Part shown: one piece after another, positions 25,866-35,325 of the stretch | How the letters are laid out: each line of letters begins with the position of its first letter | Position numbering within the stretch: the stretch's first letter is position 1 | DNA from: Marinobacter vinifirmus | Lineage (GTDB): Bacteria > Pseudomonadota > Gammaproteobacteria > Pseudomonadales > Oleiphilaceae | DNA: 64,000 nt | Direction: 5' to 3' | NCBI RefSeq assembly: GCF_002258215.1 | Contig: NZ_NEFY01000001.1 | Coordinates: 62,001 to 126,000 of the forward strand | Program-made: the position numbers and the translations under genes | Notes under the pieces: generated by a model | Told to the model about the DNA's origin: nothing | Database searches by the model: none | Seen by the model: the letters and a program-made list of their open reading frames with translations, nothing else

Positions 25866-26534
25866 ATGACCGCCCTGAACACCCTGCAAATCGACACCGG
25901 CGATAACCCCGAAACCACCATCATATGGCTGCACGGCCTGGGCGCCAGCGGCCACGATTTCGAGCCGGTGGTTCCGGAGTTCCGGTTCTCCCGCGAGAAG
26001 CCAGTCCGCTTTATTTTCCCCCATGCCCCCGAGTTGCCGGTAACCATCAACGGTGGTTACGTGATGCCGGCCTGGTACGACATCCTCGCCATGGACGTAG
26101 ACCGAAAGGTGGATGCCGAACAACTGCGGGCCTCAGCGGCAATGGTGGCGGAGCTGATCCGGCAGGAGCGGGAGCGTGGCATCGCCAGCGAGAACATCGT
26201 CCTTGGCGGCTTCTCCCAGGGCGGTGCCGTGGCCTATGAGTTGGCACTGAGCTACCCTGAGCGGTTGGGTGGCCTGTTCGCCCTCTCCACCTATTTTGCA
26301 ACCGCCGATTCCATCGAGCTGAGCGAGGCCAATCGCCAGCTTCCCGTCTTTATTGCCCACGGCCGGTTTGATCAGGTTGTCGCGGAACATCTTGGCCAGG
26401 CGGCTCAGCAGAAACTGCAGGAGTTGGGGTACGAGCCGGAGTATCACGCCTATGGGATGGAGCACAGCCTTTGCCTGGAAGAGGTTCGGGATCTGGATGT
26501 GTTTCTGGCCAAGCGGGTGGCGGGCGCAAAGTGA
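25866..26534 (+). CDS. Carboxylesterase/phospholipase family hydrolase
   Basis: Alpha/beta hydrolase of 222 residues of the phospholipase/carboxylesterase family (acyl-protein thioesterase-like). The triad is visible: nucleophile Ser in LGGFSQGGAV, Asp in AHGRFDQVV and His in GMEHSLCLEE. The oxyanion segment WLHGLGASGHDF is typical. The ATG at 25866 is preceded by GGAGG five bases away; a start at 25821 would include this site inside the gene. It hydrolyses short-chain esters in characterised relatives. Its stop overlaps the GTG of the next gene (GTGA). Confidence 0.9.
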   Translation: MTALNTLQIDTGDNPETTIIWLHGLGASGHDFEPVVPEFRFSREKPVRFIFPHAPELPVTINGGYVMPAWYDILAMDVDRKVDAEQLRASAAMVAELIRQERERGIASENIVLGGFSQGGAVAYELALSYPERLGGLFALSTYFATADSIELSEANRQLPVFIAHGRFDQVVAEHLGQAAQQKLQELGYEPEYHAYGMEHSLCLEEVRDLDVFLAKRVAGAK

Positions 26535-27766
26535 CAGACCAGCCGGTTTCCAGACAATCTCCTTCACTCATCGGCGGCGCCAGCATCATCGCCAGCGTCT
26601 GCGTGGGCGCGGGTATGCTTGGCCTGCCAAGTTCCGGCGCCGGTGCATGGACGCTGTGGTCCAGCTTTGCCCTGATTCTCACCATGGTGGTGATGACGCT
26701 GTCCGGCTGGATGCTGCTGGAGGCCCTGAAGCATTATGACCTGAGGGCGTCGTTCAATACGGTCACCAAGTCCATGCTGGGGCCACGGGTGAATATCTTC
26801 AGTAACCTGATGGTCTATTTTGTCGGCGGCATTCTGCTCTATGCCTACATTACATCGTCCGGGCTGATCATCCAGGGCGTGACTGGAGTCAGCAGCAAGC
26901 TTGCATCTGTGGCCTTTGTGGCGGTGTTTTCGCTGGTGGTGTGGCACTCCACCCGGGCGGTGGACCGGCTTTCGGTGGTGCTGGTTACCTTCATGCTGCT
27001 GAGCTTTGTGTTGGGCGTATCCGGCCTCGCATCACGGATTGAGTTCAGTGTGCTGTTCGATACCGTCAACCAGCATGGCCAGTACGCACCCTACGCGCTG
27101 GCCATGTTGCCGGTGGCTCTCACCTCTTTCGGTTACCACCATTCGGTTGCTTCCCTGCGGGCCTATTATGGAGAAGAGCGGAAGGCGCAGAAGGCTATTC
27201 TCGGTGGCACCTCCATTGCCTTGCTGTTTTACATCGCCTGGTTGGTGAGCATCTTCGGCAACCTGCCAAGGGCCGACTTCGGGCCCGTTGTCGCCCGGGG
27301 TGGCGATGTCGACGTGCTGCTGGCTGCCCTGGGGTTTGCCATAGACTCCGAGCGGGTGGCCAATACCATCAGCGCCTTCTCTGCGGCGGCGATTCTGTCG
27401 TCCTTTGTGGGCGTGGGGCTGGGCACGTTCGATTTCATGGCCGACCTCTTCGGTTTCGAAAACGACCGAAAGGGCCGCACCAAAACCTGGGCAATCACCT
27501 TCATCCCGCCGCTGCTGCTCTCTCTGATGGCACCCTTCGGCTTTGTCCTGGCCATCGGCTATGCCGGCGCAGCCGCTGCTGTCTGGGCCTGTATCATCCC
27601 GGCACTGCTGGCCTGGAAATCAAGAACACTGCACGGTGGCAAAGCGGGCTTTGTGGCTCCGGGCGGGAAGGCGGCTATTGTGCTGGTTCTGTTGTTCGGA
27701 GTGGTGACGGTGCTGTTCCACTTTATGGGGCTGGCGGGGTGGTTGCCGGTGGCGCAGTTGGGGTGA
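26531..27766 (+). CDS. Aromatic amino-acid permease (Mtr/TyrP-like)
   Basis: Inner-membrane importer of the hydroxy/aromatic amino acid permease family, 411 residues and about 11 helices. The first block GGASIIASVCVGAGMLGLP is the family signature, followed by a conserved FGYHHSVASL segment. The start is a GTG at 26531, overlapping the esterase stop by four bases, so the two are translationally coupled although unrelated in function. Specificity among tryptophan, tyrosine and phenylalanine cannot be read. Confidence 0.87.
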   Translation: MTDQPVSRQSPSLIGGASIIASVCVGAGMLGLPSSGAGAWTLWSSFALILTMVVMTLSGWMLLEALKHYDLRASFNTVTKSMLGPRVNIFSNLMVYFVGGILLYAYITSSGLIIQGVTGVSSKLASVAFVAVFSLVVWHSTRAVDRLSVVLVTFMLLSFVLGVSGLASRIEFSVLFDTVNQHGQYAPYALAMLPVALTSFGYHHSVASLRAYYGEERKAQKAILGGTSIALLFYIAWLVSIFGNLPRADFGPVVARGGDVDVLLAALGFAIDSERVANTISAFSAAAILSSFVGVGLGTFDFMADLFGFENDRKGRTKTWAITFIPPLLLSLMAPFGFVLAIGYAGAAAAVWACIIPALLAWKSRTLHGGKAGFVAPGGKAAIVLVLLFGVVTVLFHFMGLAGWLPVAQLG

Positions 27767-27775
27767 GGGGCGTAG

Positions 27776-28150
27776 CCTTCAATACTTTTCGCGGTGCCAG
27801 GAGCTTTCACTCCGGGTTGTACAGCAACCCACCTGCCTGGCTTCGTAGTGAATTCAGACAAGATAAAGGCGACAGGCGTCGATGCCATCGTTTGTACGGC
27901 GGTCAATGATGCATTCGTTATGGATGCCTGGGGTAAGTCGCAGAACGCCGGGGAGATTATCATGGCGGGTGATGGCAACGCTGAGTTCGCTAAGGCGATC
28001 GGACTGGAGCTGGATCTGACTGAGCGTGGATTGGGCGTGCGCAGCAAGCGCTACGCGATGATCGTCAACGACGGCAAGGTTGAGCTGCTCAATATCGATA
28101 CCACGGGTATTGATACTAGCAGTGCGGAAACCATTCTGGCCGCTCTTTGA
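27776..28150 (+). pseudogene. 5'-truncated Prx5-like peroxiredoxin
   Basis: The frame from an in-frame stop at 27773 reads PSILFAVPGAFTPGCTATHL, the conserved active-site region of redoxin-family peroxiredoxins with the peroxidatic Cys, and continues to a normal C-terminus. About 40 N-terminal residues and the start codon are missing; the sequence before 27767 belongs to the permease. A GTG at 27794 could start a product, but it would lack the first strands of the fold. The most likely reading is a remnant left by a deletion or rearrangement whose junction lies near 27767-27776. Confidence 0.8.
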
Positions 28151-28238
28151 CCTTCAATATCAAACTGCTGGAAGTTGGCTGCCAATAGGTTGGCCTATAG
28201 GGCTCGCTGTGCCAGAGCGTCGGCTTGTTGTTCCCTTG

Positions 28239-28634
28239 TCAAGATCCTCTCGCGCTTGCGGCTTCGTGAGAGGGCCTCTGAACCAAGATGTCCGTTGGTA
28301 TGCCCAGCCCATGGTTCAGCCTGCGAATCATATTCAGGCTTAGAGGCCGAACGCCATTCAGCACTTCGCTCACTTTGGAAGCCGAACCGAAAAAGGGCAC
28401 GAGATCCTTGTTCTTAAGCCCTTGTTGCTCCATACGGAAGCGGATAGCTGATACGGGGTCGGGAAGGTCAATGGGGAACTGGCGCTGTTCATACTGTTCG
28501 ATCAGCATCGCCAGTACTTCCAGCTCGTCGGCTTCCCGGGAGCCCTCTTGTGGATCAGCCTCCATCAGTGCCATAAGGCGCTCCAGAGCCGCCTCGTGCT
28601 CATCTGGAGTTTTGATGATTTTCAGATGGTCCAT
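28239..28634 (-). CDS. higA: HigA-family antitoxin
   Basis: Antitoxin and autorepressor of 131 residues. The C-terminal half holds a Cro/C1-type helix-turn-helix (LKNKDLVPFFGSASKVSEVL and NGVRPLSLNMIRRLNHGLGI), with an acidic N-terminal region that presumably binds the toxin. It starts 12 bases after the toxin stop, giving the toxin-first order typical of higBA. It should bind the palindrome at 28963-28993. Confidence 0.88.
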   Translation of the reverse strand: MDHLKIIKTPDEHEAALERLMALMEADPQEGSREADELEVLAMLIEQYEQRQFPIDLPDPVSAIRFRMEQQGLKNKDLVPFFGSASKVSEVLNGVRPLSLNMIRRLNHGLGIPTDILVQRPSHEAASARGS

Positions 28635-28646
28635 TATGCCGTTCCC

Positions 28647-28931
28647 TCAGAATGTTTTCTTGCTGTACTCAGCGTGTGTTCCAACCCACTCCACCACGAC
28701 GATCCCGTTTTGATAGCGCACTTTAACCACCAGCCGAAAATGGTTGCCTTTGATGTTGAAAATGCCCCGGTTGTCCGCGAGAAAATCGGCGCGTGAGAAT
28801 CGTTCCTTGATGTCTTTTGGCGTTTGCCAATCACCTCTTTCCGCTTCGGCAAACCAGGCTTCAAGGGCCTTGCGTGAGGAAGCGTGTTTGCGCATAAAGT
28901 CTGTCAGCTTGTTCCTGGCTAAGACCTTCAT
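28647..28931 (-). CDS. higB: HigB-family mRNA interferase toxin
   Basis: RelE-superfamily ribosome-dependent endoribonuclease, 94 residues. The pattern GIFNIKGNHFRLVVKVRYQN followed by VVVEWVGTHAEYSK matches HigB toxins, including the C-terminal His-Tyr region. It heads the two-gene operon and lies 31 bases from a long perfect inverted repeat. The pair sits between a broken peroxiredoxin and a tRNA gene and is likely an acquired module. Confidence 0.9.
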   Translation of the reverse strand: MKVLARNKLTDFMRKHASSRKALEAWFAEAERGDWQTPKDIKERFSRADFLADNRGIFNIKGNHFRLVVKVRYQNGIVVVEWVGTHAEYSKKTF

Positions 28932-28962
28932 GGGATAAGAAAGTTCCTTTTTCGGGAATACT

Positions 28963-28993
28963 ACGTTATTTTCCCGAAATGGGAAAATAACGT
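28963..28993. promoter_or_regulatory. higBA operator palindrome
   Basis: A perfect 13-base inverted repeat (28963-28975 and 28981-28993) around GAAAT. A second shorter pair, TTCGGGAA at 28951-28958 and TTCCCGAA at 28971-28978, overlaps it. Placement just upstream of higB is that of a HigA autoregulatory operator. Confidence 0.7.
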
Positions 28994-29233
28994 CTGATTA
29001 TAAAAAGCAAAGCGATTGCTCGTAATGCCTTCCCTTGCCACGGTAGATCATTCGCGCAACGCCCCTTCGGCGATAGCTTCTGCCGACTGGCAGCGGGTGT
29101 CGCCGGCCTGGCTCAGACGGATGTCTTCCTGACAGCTGTGTGAGCGTTTCGGGTAGAAAGTGCTGCGGGTTGTTGCTTGGTTTTGTAACGAGGTGTCCCA
29201 TGAGTGCTCCATGGGAGGGCCCAGAAACAACAA
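28994..29233. other. Gap between higBA and tRNA-Phe, no gene supported
   Basis: A frame of about 54 codons on the minus strand (29212-29048) has no ribosome-binding site and no recognisable family. I see no RNA gene here. Confidence 0.5.
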
Positions 29234-29252
29234 AGCCCGCACAAGGCGGGCT
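29234..29252 (-). terminator. Terminator of tRNA-Phe
   Basis: A 7-base stem (AGCCCGC with GCGGGCT) and 5-base loop, followed on the minus strand by TTTGTTGTTT, 17 bases beyond the tRNA 3' end. Confidence 0.8.
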
Positions 29253-29269
29253 AAGTCATTGAATTCTAA

Positions 29270-29345
29270 TGGTGCCCGGAGGCGGAATCGAACCACCGAC
29301 ACGGGGATTTTCAATCCCCTGCTCTACCAACTGAGCTATCCGGGC
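29270..29345 (-). tRNA. tRNA-Phe(GAA)
   Basis: A 76-base cloverleaf on the minus strand. The acceptor stem GCCCGGA pairs with TCCGGGC, the anticodon stem GGGGA-TTGAAAA-TCCCC carries GAA, and the T arm GTCGGTTCGATTCC-type loop is intact. The 3' CCA is encoded. No duplicated attachment site was found beside it. Confidence 0.97.
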
Positions 29346-29464
29346 GTGTTGAGCTATGTGCTGCAACGGGGCGCTATTAAACCGGTTTAGGGTTGGGGAG
29401 TCAAGGCCGTCCGGCAAAAATTTTCTGAAACTTTTCCGGGTTGTTCAGGCCTTGATCAGTTCGT

Positions 29465-29737
29465 TCATTTTTCCGGCGGAACGAACCCTTCGGCCTGGTC
29501 GAACGGCTCGTTGTTGAAGAAGCGTTCCATCTGGGCCTGCAGGTATTTCCGGTTGTTCGGGTCCATCATGCTCAGGTGTTTTTCGTTGATCAGCATGGTT
29601 TGCTGGTTCTGCCATTCTTCCCAGGCGACTTTCGACACATTGTCGAAGATCTCCTGGCCTTTGGGCCCGGGCATGGGAGGCATAGCCAGGCCTTCCATCT
29701 CTTTCTGGTACTTGCGGCAGAATACGGTGCGGCTCAT
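29465..29737 (-). CDS. yggX: YggX, Fe(II)-trafficking / oxidative damage protection protein
   Basis: Small cytoplasmic protein of 90 residues, the usual length. The N-terminal [20 protein letters not shown] with conserved Cys and the motif [20 protein letters not shown] are diagnostic. In enterics YggX lies in the SoxRS regulon and protects Fe-S proteins. It follows mutY by 51 bases in the conserved mutY-yggX order, apt since MutY is itself an Fe-S protein. Confidence 0.95.
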   Translation of the reverse strand: MSRTVFCRKYQKEMEGLAMPPMPGPKGQEIFDNVSKVAWEEWQNQQTMLINEKHLSMMDPNNRKYLQAQMERFFNNEPFDQAEGFVPPEK

Positions 29738-29788
29738 GTCGGCTCCTGTGTTGTTGGACTGGGCGAATGATAACAGATCGCCGGGTGC

Positions 29789-30853
29789 TCAGAGCAGGGT
29801 GGTTTGTTCCGGCTCGGTCAGCAGGGTTCGGGTGGGGGCGGGCAGGCCGAGGGTTAAGGCCTGGTCCCGGTGCACCCAGCGCTGGCTGTCGGCATCGGCC
29901 ACTTTGGTGCTGCCGGTTACTGGCAGCTTTGCTGGCTGTATGTGCAGGTGATAGTGGCTGAAGGTGTGCCGGAAGCCGCCGATCAGTTGCGGGTCGCTGC
30001 AGGCCAGCCCCAGCTTCGTTTCACAGGCTTCCTGCAGTTCCTCTGCGCCGTAGGCGGGGTCCAGTTCCGGCAGGCTCCACAGGCCGCCCCAGATGCCGCT
30101 GGGCGGGCGTCGTTCCAGCAGGATGCGGCCTTCGTTATCTTCCAGGATCAGCATCCAGGTGGTCTTTTCCGGTTTCTCTTTTTTCGGCTTGGAGCCCGGG
30201 TAGAGTTTGGTTTCGTTTCGGGCATAGGCCTGGCAGTCGTTGTTCACCGGGCAACTTTCACAGGCGGGTTTGCTGCGGGTGCACACCATGGCGCCCAGGT
30301 CCATGATGCCCTGGGTGTAGTCACGCACGCGCTCATCCGGCGTGTGTTGCTCGGCATGCTGCCAGAGTTGTTTCAATACCGGGGTTTGTCCCGGCCAGCC
30401 GGGTACAGCGTGGTAACGGGCCAGAACGCGTTTTACGTTGCCGTCCAGAATGGCGGCCCGCTTGCCGAAAGCCTGGGCAATAATGGCCGCAGCGGTGGAG
30501 CGGCCGATGCCGGTCAGGGTTTCCAGTGTTTCCTGGTCCTGCGGGAACTCGCCGCCATGCTCGTCCACCACCTGCCTGGCAGCCTTGTGCAGGTTACGGG
30601 CGCGGGCGTAGTAACCCAGGCCAGACCAGTGGCTGAGCACGTCGTCTACCGGTGCCGCAGCCAGTGCCTGCACATCCGGAAAGCTGGCCATGAAGGCCTC
30701 GAAGTAGGGGATAACAGTAGCTACCTGGGTCTGCTGGAGCATGATCTCCGACACCCAGACCCGGTAAGCATTGCGGTCGTGGTGCCACGGCAGGTTGTGC
30801 CTGCCGTGGTTGTCGTACCAGTTCAGTAGCCGGTCGGCGAAGCTGTCGGTCAT
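29789..30853 (-). CDS. mutY: A/G-specific adenine DNA glycosylase
   Basis: Base-excision repair enzyme removing adenine mispaired with 8-oxoguanine. It is 354 residues. The helix-hairpin-helix [14 protein letters not shown] with its catalytic Asp downstream ([14 protein letters not shown]), the 4Fe-4S cluster motif C-x6-C-x2-C-x5-C ([17 protein letters not shown]), and a C-terminal MutT-like 8-oxoG recognition domain are all present. Its ATG overlaps the stop of the AsmA gene by four bases. Confidence 0.96.
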   Translation of the reverse strand: MTDSFADRLLNWYDNHGRHNLPWHHDRNAYRVWVSEIMLQQTQVATVIPYFEAFMASFPDVQALAAAPVDDVLSHWSGLGYYARARNLHKAARQVVDEHGGEFPQDQETLETLTGIGRSTAAAIIAQAFGKRAAILDGNVKRVLARYHAVPGWPGQTPVLKQLWQHAEQHTPDERVRDYTQGIMDLGAMVCTRSKPACESCPVNNDCQAYARNETKLYPGSKPKKEKPEKTTWMLILEDNEGRILLERRPPSGIWGGLWSLPELDPAYGAEELQEACETKLGLACSDPQLIGGFRHTFSHYHLHIQPAKLPVTGSTKVADADSQRWVHRDQALTLGLPAPTRTLLTEPEQTTLL

Positions 30854-33117
30854 TGGCCAAACAGGCCTTTGAGGGCATCTTTCACTTTGCCGCCTTCTTC
30901 ACCGAGTTTCTCCTGAAGCTTTTCGTTTACCTTGTCTTCGGCTTTCTGCCTGGCTTCGTCTACTTTCTCTTCCGCCTTGGCCTTGGCCCGGTCGATTTCT
31001 TCCTGGGCCTTGGCGCGGGCTGCGTTGGCTGCGATGTCTTTGATGGTGTCGCGGAAACGGGAGCCGTCGAAGGAGCACAGGCCGGCCGGGTCTTCGCTGA
31101 AGTTGCCGCGGCACTCCACGGGGATAACCACGTTCTCAACGTACTCGGTTACCCGGCAGGCTTCGTCGCGGTGGATTTCACCAACAATGCGCAGGCCCAG
31201 TTCGTAGTCCAGGTTGGTCTGCTCAAGGTCAACCGTGCCGTTGCCTTCAAGGCGCATGCCGGCCAGGGCCGCAACCAGGTCGGTGTTGTTCAGGGTGTTG
31301 CCGTCAATCTTGAGGGTGCCACGCATGTCGTTAAACGGAGTGGTGGTGCCCCAGTCTGTGGTGGTCAGGGAGTCCTGGTTCACCAGGGCAATGCCCTGAC
31401 AGGCCATGCGGGTCAGGTTCATTTTGCGGAACTGCCCTTCGGCCAGGTTGAAGCTGATGTCGCCACTGGCATTGTTGCGCAGGGCAGAGATGCGGTTGCC
31501 GCTGGTGTTTACCGCCAGAGTCAGGTTGGCGCCGCCAGAGAGCATATCCACCTCCGCCAGGTCGGTCAGCAGGGGCAGGGTCTGCACGTTGTTTACGTCG
31601 GAACGCACGGTGTATTTCGGGTTGTCGCTGCGGGCGTCAATGGTCACGTTGGCGCCGAAGCTGCCGTCGTAAAGCTTGCCGCTGAACTCGTCCACTTTCA
31701 GCAGGCCGTCTTTGGCGGTGGTGCTGGCTTTGATTTCGTTGATGGTCAGGTTGCTGACAATCAGTTCGCCCAGGCCGAAGTCGATATCCAGCAGCAGGGT
31801 GCGCAGGGTTTCCAGTGGCAGCAGGTCATTTTCCGGTTGGCTGGCTGCGGCGGTTTGCTGTGCAGGGCTATCAGATTCAGCGGCTGTCTCACTGGCAGCG
31901 GCTTCACCTTCTTCCGGCGTGGGTGGCAGGTAGCGGTCGGCATTGAGTTTGTCGCCGTTCAGGTCAAACACCAGTCCGCCAGTGCCGAGGTTGTAGCTGC
32001 CGCCACCGTTGAAGGTGGTGTCGTCCAGGGTGATTTTCAGGTTGCTCAGGGCAACGGTGCCCGGCTCGCCGCCCAGATTGGTGGACAGCGCGATTGCCTT
32101 CAGTACGTCCGGATCTTCGGTTTCAATCGCGGGCTGGCCGAGGTTGCTCAGTAGCTGTTTCAGGGAAAACTCGGAAATGGACAGCTTGCCATCAAGGGCA
32201 GGCTTATCGCCGAAGCCTTTCACGTTCAGGTCTGTGCTCAGGCTCAGGTTGGCCAGGCTGGCGGTAAAGCCGCTCAGGGTGGCGGTTTCGTTCTCCAGGT
32301 TCGCGGCCAGTGAGCCACCAAGCTCGGCAGTGACCGATTTTCCCCCGAACGGTTCGCCGTTCATGTCAAAAACGGCTTTCAGGCCGGACATGGCAAATTC
32401 GTTGAGGGCCTGGTTGGCTTTCAGTTGTGCGCTGATGCTGCCGTCTACTGCGAACTTCGGCTGGCTGGTTTCCACCTTGAAGCGGATATCCAGCGGGAAC
32501 TCGGAACCCAGGGTGATGTTGCTGGCGGTCACCGTGAAGTCTTCCAGGGTTACGGCCTGGCCGGTGCTCTTGTCGTTGTAGTGAACACTGGCATTGCTGA
32601 TTTCCACGTTCTCTACGTTGAAGTTCAGGGCTTCGCCGCCGGTTTCTTCTGCGGTGTCAGCGGTTTCTGTCGGGGCCGGTTCGGCGCTGGCACCGTCAGT
32701 TGCAGGCGCTTCCGAGCCATCTGCGCTCTTCTCCGGCATAATCCGCGCCCAGTTGCCTTCGCCTTGCTCGTTCACTTCCAGCCGCGCGTCCAGACCGTTC
32801 AGCAGGAAGGTGTTCACCTGCGGCGACATGGCAATCAACGACCAGAAATCGATCCTGGCAATCAGCTGTTCCAATGCCACGAAGCGTTCGCCTTCCAGTG
32901 TTGCCTCAACCTGGTTCAGCTCCAGCCCCAGCGGAATGAAAGACCAGCCGATGTCACCCTCAAGCTGTAACTGAAGGTTGGTGTTCTTTTCCACTGCGGC
33001 TTCAATCTGGGGCTTGTAATCGTTCGGGTTGATCACGGCGACGGCAATGGCGACTGCTGCAACCGCCAGGACAATAAGGGCGATAACAGCATAGAGCACA
33101 TAGCGAACAGCTTTCAT
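30850..33117 (-). CDS. AsmA family envelope protein
   Basis: A 755-residue inner-membrane-anchored protein facing the periplasm. One N-terminal helix ([20 protein letters not shown]) is followed by the AsmA domain ([20 protein letters not shown]) and a long beta-rich region of the type now linked to bridge-like lipid transport between membranes. Low-complexity acidic linkers (about residues 130-160 and 395-425) and a basic/acidic coiled C-terminus (residues 700-745, rich in Lys, Glu, Ala) are notable. It precedes mutY, as in other gammaproteobacteria, and the two overlap. Confidence 0.9.
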   Translation of the reverse strand: MKAVRYVLYAVIALIVLAVAAVAIAVAVINPNDYKPQIEAAVEKNTNLQLQLEGDIGWSFIPLGLELNQVEATLEGERFVALEQLIARIDFWSLIAMSPQVNTFLLNGLDARLEVNEQGEGNWARIMPEKSADGSEAPATDGASAEPAPTETADTAEETGGEALNFNVENVEISNASVHYNDKSTGQAVTLEDFTVTASNITLGSEFPLDIRFKVETSQPKFAVDGSISAQLKANQALNEFAMSGLKAVFDMNGEPFGGKSVTAELGGSLAANLENETATLSGFTASLANLSLSTDLNVKGFGDKPALDGKLSISEFSLKQLLSNLGQPAIETEDPDVLKAIALSTNLGGEPGTVALSNLKITLDDTTFNGGGSYNLGTGGLVFDLNGDKLNADRYLPPTPEEGEAAASETAAESDSPAQQTAAASQPENDLLPLETLRTLLLDIDFGLGELIVSNLTINEIKASTTAKDGLLKVDEFSGKLYDGSFGANVTIDARSDNPKYTVRSDVNNVQTLPLLTDLAEVDMLSGGANLTLAVNTSGNRISALRNNASGDISFNLAEGQFRKMNLTRMACQGIALVNQDSLTTTDWGTTTPFNDMRGTLKIDGNTLNNTDLVAALAGMRLEGNGTVDLEQTNLDYELGLRIVGEIHRDEACRVTEYVENVVIPVECRGNFSEDPAGLCSFDGSRFRDTIKDIAANAARAKAQEEIDRAKAKAEEKVDEARQKAEDKVNEKLQEKLGEEGGKVKDALKGLFGQ

Positions 33118-33321
33118 GGCGAGTTCCTTTTCTTTCCGGCAGGGTGGATTGCTGCCGTATTACGAATGAATTACCCAAAGGATAACGCAGGGTTAGCAAA
33201 TTAACAGTGCAGGAATATGACAATGCGTTAGTCTTGGGTCAAAATACACCCCGTTAAAAACCGGGGTTGTCCCGGTATGCGCAAACAAGCATACGCAAAT
33301 AAGCATAAAAAGGAGTCGGCT

Positions 33322-33783
33322 GTGGCCATTACTGTATCGATTGAGCTGAACCGGGAACTCGAGATTCCGGCAGGCTATGATGACGTCTTCGATCTTCTGG
33401 CAGACGTTCCCCGTTCTGTCAGCCACTTCCCGAAAGTCGACAAGCTGGTTGATCTTGGTGGCAACGCCTACCGCTGGGAAATGGAAAAGGTGGGTGTTGA
33501 TAAGCACGCCATCCAGACCGTATACGCCTGTACCTATCACCCGAATAAAGAGGCCGGCAAAATCACCTGGGATCCGGTAAAAGGCGAGGGCAATGCCGAA
33601 GTCAGCGGCTCCTGGACCATCACCGCCAATGGCGACAACGCCACCAAGGTGCGCTTCCAGACCAGTGCCCAGCTGACCGTCCCCCTGCCCAGCCTGCTCA
33701 AGCTGGCGATAAGCCCGGTGATCAAACACGAGTTCAACAGCCTGGTAGACACCTACATGGCTAACCTGAAGAAAGCGTTCTGA
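33322..33783 (+). CDS. SRPBCC (START-like) domain protein
   Basis: A 153-residue protein with the polyketide-cyclase/START helix-grip fold: an N-terminal strand VSIELNRELEIPAGYDDVFD, a central sheet, and a long C-terminal helix (ISPVIKHEFNSLVDTYMANL). Such proteins bind hydrophobic ligands. The start is a GTG at 33322 with AGGAG six bases upstream; an ATG at 33277 is too far upstream and would include that site. A single gene upstream of the his cluster. Ligand unknown. Confidence 0.75.
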   Translation: MAITVSIELNRELEIPAGYDDVFDLLADVPRSVSHFPKVDKLVDLGGNAYRWEMEKVGVDKHAIQTVYACTYHPNKEAGKITWDPVKGEGNAEVSGSWTITANGDNATKVRFQTSAQLTVPLPSLLKLAISPVIKHEFNSLVDTYMANLKKAF

Positions 33784-33832
33784 GCTATCAGGGCGATTAA
33801 TCCGGTTGCGGGACTCCGGCTGTGTTAACGGG

Positions 33833-33838
33833 TATAAT
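33833..33838 (+). promoter_or_regulatory. Putative -10 box for hisBHAF
   Basis: A perfect TATAAT 52 bases before hisB, preceded by GG. No -35 hexamer at normal spacing is convincing. No his attenuator or leader peptide was seen. Confidence 0.4.
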
Positions 33839-33889
33839 CTGCGAATCTGATTTTTACAGTAGCAAGCCTGTTTTCTAGACGGAGTCTCC

Positions 33890-34483
33890 ATGGCTGAACG
33901 CAAGGCTCGGGTAGAGCGAAATACCCTTGAAACCCAGATTACCGTCGAGATCAATCTCGATGGCACCGGCAAAGCCTGCTTTGACACCGGTGTGCCCTTC
34001 CTTGACCACATGATGGACCAGATTGCCCGCCACGGCCTGGTAGACCTGGACATCACCTGTAAGGGCGACCTGCACATCGACGACCACCACACCGTGGAAG
34101 ACATCGGCATCACCCTCGGCCAGGCCTTCAAGCAAGCCGTGGGCGACAAAAAAGGCATCCGCCGCTACGGCCACGCCTACGTGCCCCTGGATGAAGCCCT
34201 GTCCCGCGTGGTGATCGACCTTTCCGGCCGCCCAGGTTTGCTCATGGACGTACCCTACACCCGCGCCAGCGTGGGCGGGTTTGATGTGGACCTGTTCGCA
34301 GAGTTCTTCCAGGGCTTCGTGAACCACTCCATGGTGACCCTGCACATCGACAACCTGAAGGGCAAGAACACCCACCACCAGATTGAAACCGTGTTCAAAG
34401 CCTTCGGCCGCGCACTGCGTATGGCGATTGAAATGGACGAGCGCATGGCGGGCATCACCCCGTCCACCAAAGGCGCCCTGTAA
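33890..34483 (+). CDS. hisB: Imidazoleglycerol-phosphate dehydratase
   Basis: Sixth step of histidine biosynthesis: converts imidazole glycerol phosphate to imidazole acetol phosphate using Mn2+. This is the monofunctional form (197 residues), without the phosphatase domain of enteric HisB. The duplicated metal motifs are present: [13 protein letters not shown] and [10 protein letters not shown] in the first half, [21 protein letters not shown] in pieces in the second. It heads hisBHAF; hisH follows after 27 bases. Confidence 0.97.
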   Translation: MAERKARVERNTLETQITVEINLDGTGKACFDTGVPFLDHMMDQIARHGLVDLDITCKGDLHIDDHHTVEDIGITLGQAFKQAVGDKKGIRRYGHAYVPLDEALSRVVIDLSGRPGLLMDVPYTRASVGGFDVDLFAEFFQGFVNHSMVTLHIDNLKGKNTHHQIETVFKAFGRALRMAIEMDERMAGITPSTKGAL

Positions 34484-34510
34484 CCGGTCACCGAAAGGAA
34501 CAGACACACC

Positions 34511-35149
34511 ATGAAGACCGTCGCCATCATCGACTACGGCATGGGTAACCTGCACTCCGCCCGCAAAGCCGTAGAGCACGTGGCCCCGGACTGCACCGTA
34601 CTGGTCACAGACGATGCCGCCAAAATCCGCGAAGCCGACCGGGTAATCCTGCCCGGCGTCGGCGCCATCCGCGACTGCATGGCCGAAATGCACCGATTGG
34701 GTGTGGTTGAACTTGTTAAAGAAGTCTCCCAGGACCGCCCGTTCCTCGGCATCTGCGTCGGCATGCAGGCCTTGATGGCCCGCAGCGAAGAAAACGGCGG
34801 CGTGGAAGGCATCGGCCTGTTCCCGTCCGAAGTCCGCTACTTCGGCGACAACCTCACCGAAAACGGCGAACGCCTGAAAGTGCCCCACATGGGCTGGAAC
34901 CAGGTCTACCAAACCGCAGGCCACCCGCTCTGGCACAACATCCCGGACGGCGACCGTTTCTACTTCGTTCACAGCTACTACGCCGAAGCCGAAGGCAATG
35001 CCGATATGGCCGGCCGCACCCGGTACGGTGTCGACCTGGCGGCCGCGGTGGCGAGAGACAACATCTTTGCAGTGCAGTTCCACCCGGAGAAAAGCGCCCG
35101 GGCGGGCCTGCAGTTGCTGGAAAACTTTACGAACTGGACTGGAAAGTAA
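34511..35149 (+). CDS. hisH: Imidazole glycerol phosphate synthase, glutaminase subunit
   Basis: Supplies ammonia from glutamine to HisF. It is 212 residues, a class I glutamine amidotransferase: catalytic Cys in [11 protein letters not shown], and the His-Glu pair in VQFHPEKS. The start [16 protein letters not shown] is typical. It is separated from hisA by a 176-base gap that holds repeat element B. Confidence 0.97.
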   Translation: MKTVAIIDYGMGNLHSARKAVEHVAPDCTVLVTDDAAKIREADRVILPGVGAIRDCMAEMHRLGVVELVKEVSQDRPFLGICVGMQALMARSEENGGVEGIGLFPSEVRYFGDNLTENGERLKVPHMGWNQVYQTAGHPLWHNIPDGDRFYFVHSYYAEAEGNADMAGRTRYGVDLAAAVARDNIFAVQFHPEKSARAGLQLLENFTNWTGK

Positions 35150-35164
35150 GCAGGCAAGCACATA

Positions 35165-35288
35165 GTAGCGCTCTGGGGCAGGGAGGCCTTTCAGGGACTG
35201 TCTGCAGCAGGGATGCTGCAGTCAAGCGTACAGGGATGTATTAACAGCGTGTCCCTGAAAGGCCTCCCTGCTCCAGAGTGCGAGCGCC
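35165..35288. repeat. Dispersed inverted-repeat element, copy B
   Basis: Arms 35171-35198 and 35251-35278 are inverted repeats of 28 bases with one mismatch. Inside are CTGCAGC-AGGGAT-GCTGCAG (35202-35221) and TACA-GGGA-TGTA (35229-35240). GTACAGGGATGT (35228-35239) equals the published CsrA SELEX consensus RUACARGGAUGU when transcribed on the plus strand, which is the his mRNA strand. It lies between hisH and hisA. Confidence 0.85.
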
Positions 35289-35325
35289 AAACTCCTTGCC
35301 CGACTTTCTGAATAGGAAGAACAAA

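Noticed and set aside
29048..29212. Possible 54-residue protein next to tRNA-Phe
   Set aside because: No Shine-Dalgarno, overlaps no known family, and lies in degraded intergenic sequence.
29270..29345. tRNA-Phe as an integration site
   Set aside because: No integrase gene and no repeated 3' end of the tRNA was found in the window.
33875..35161. A 428-codon open frame on the minus strand
   Set aside because: Antisense to hisB and hisH; shadow of codon bias.
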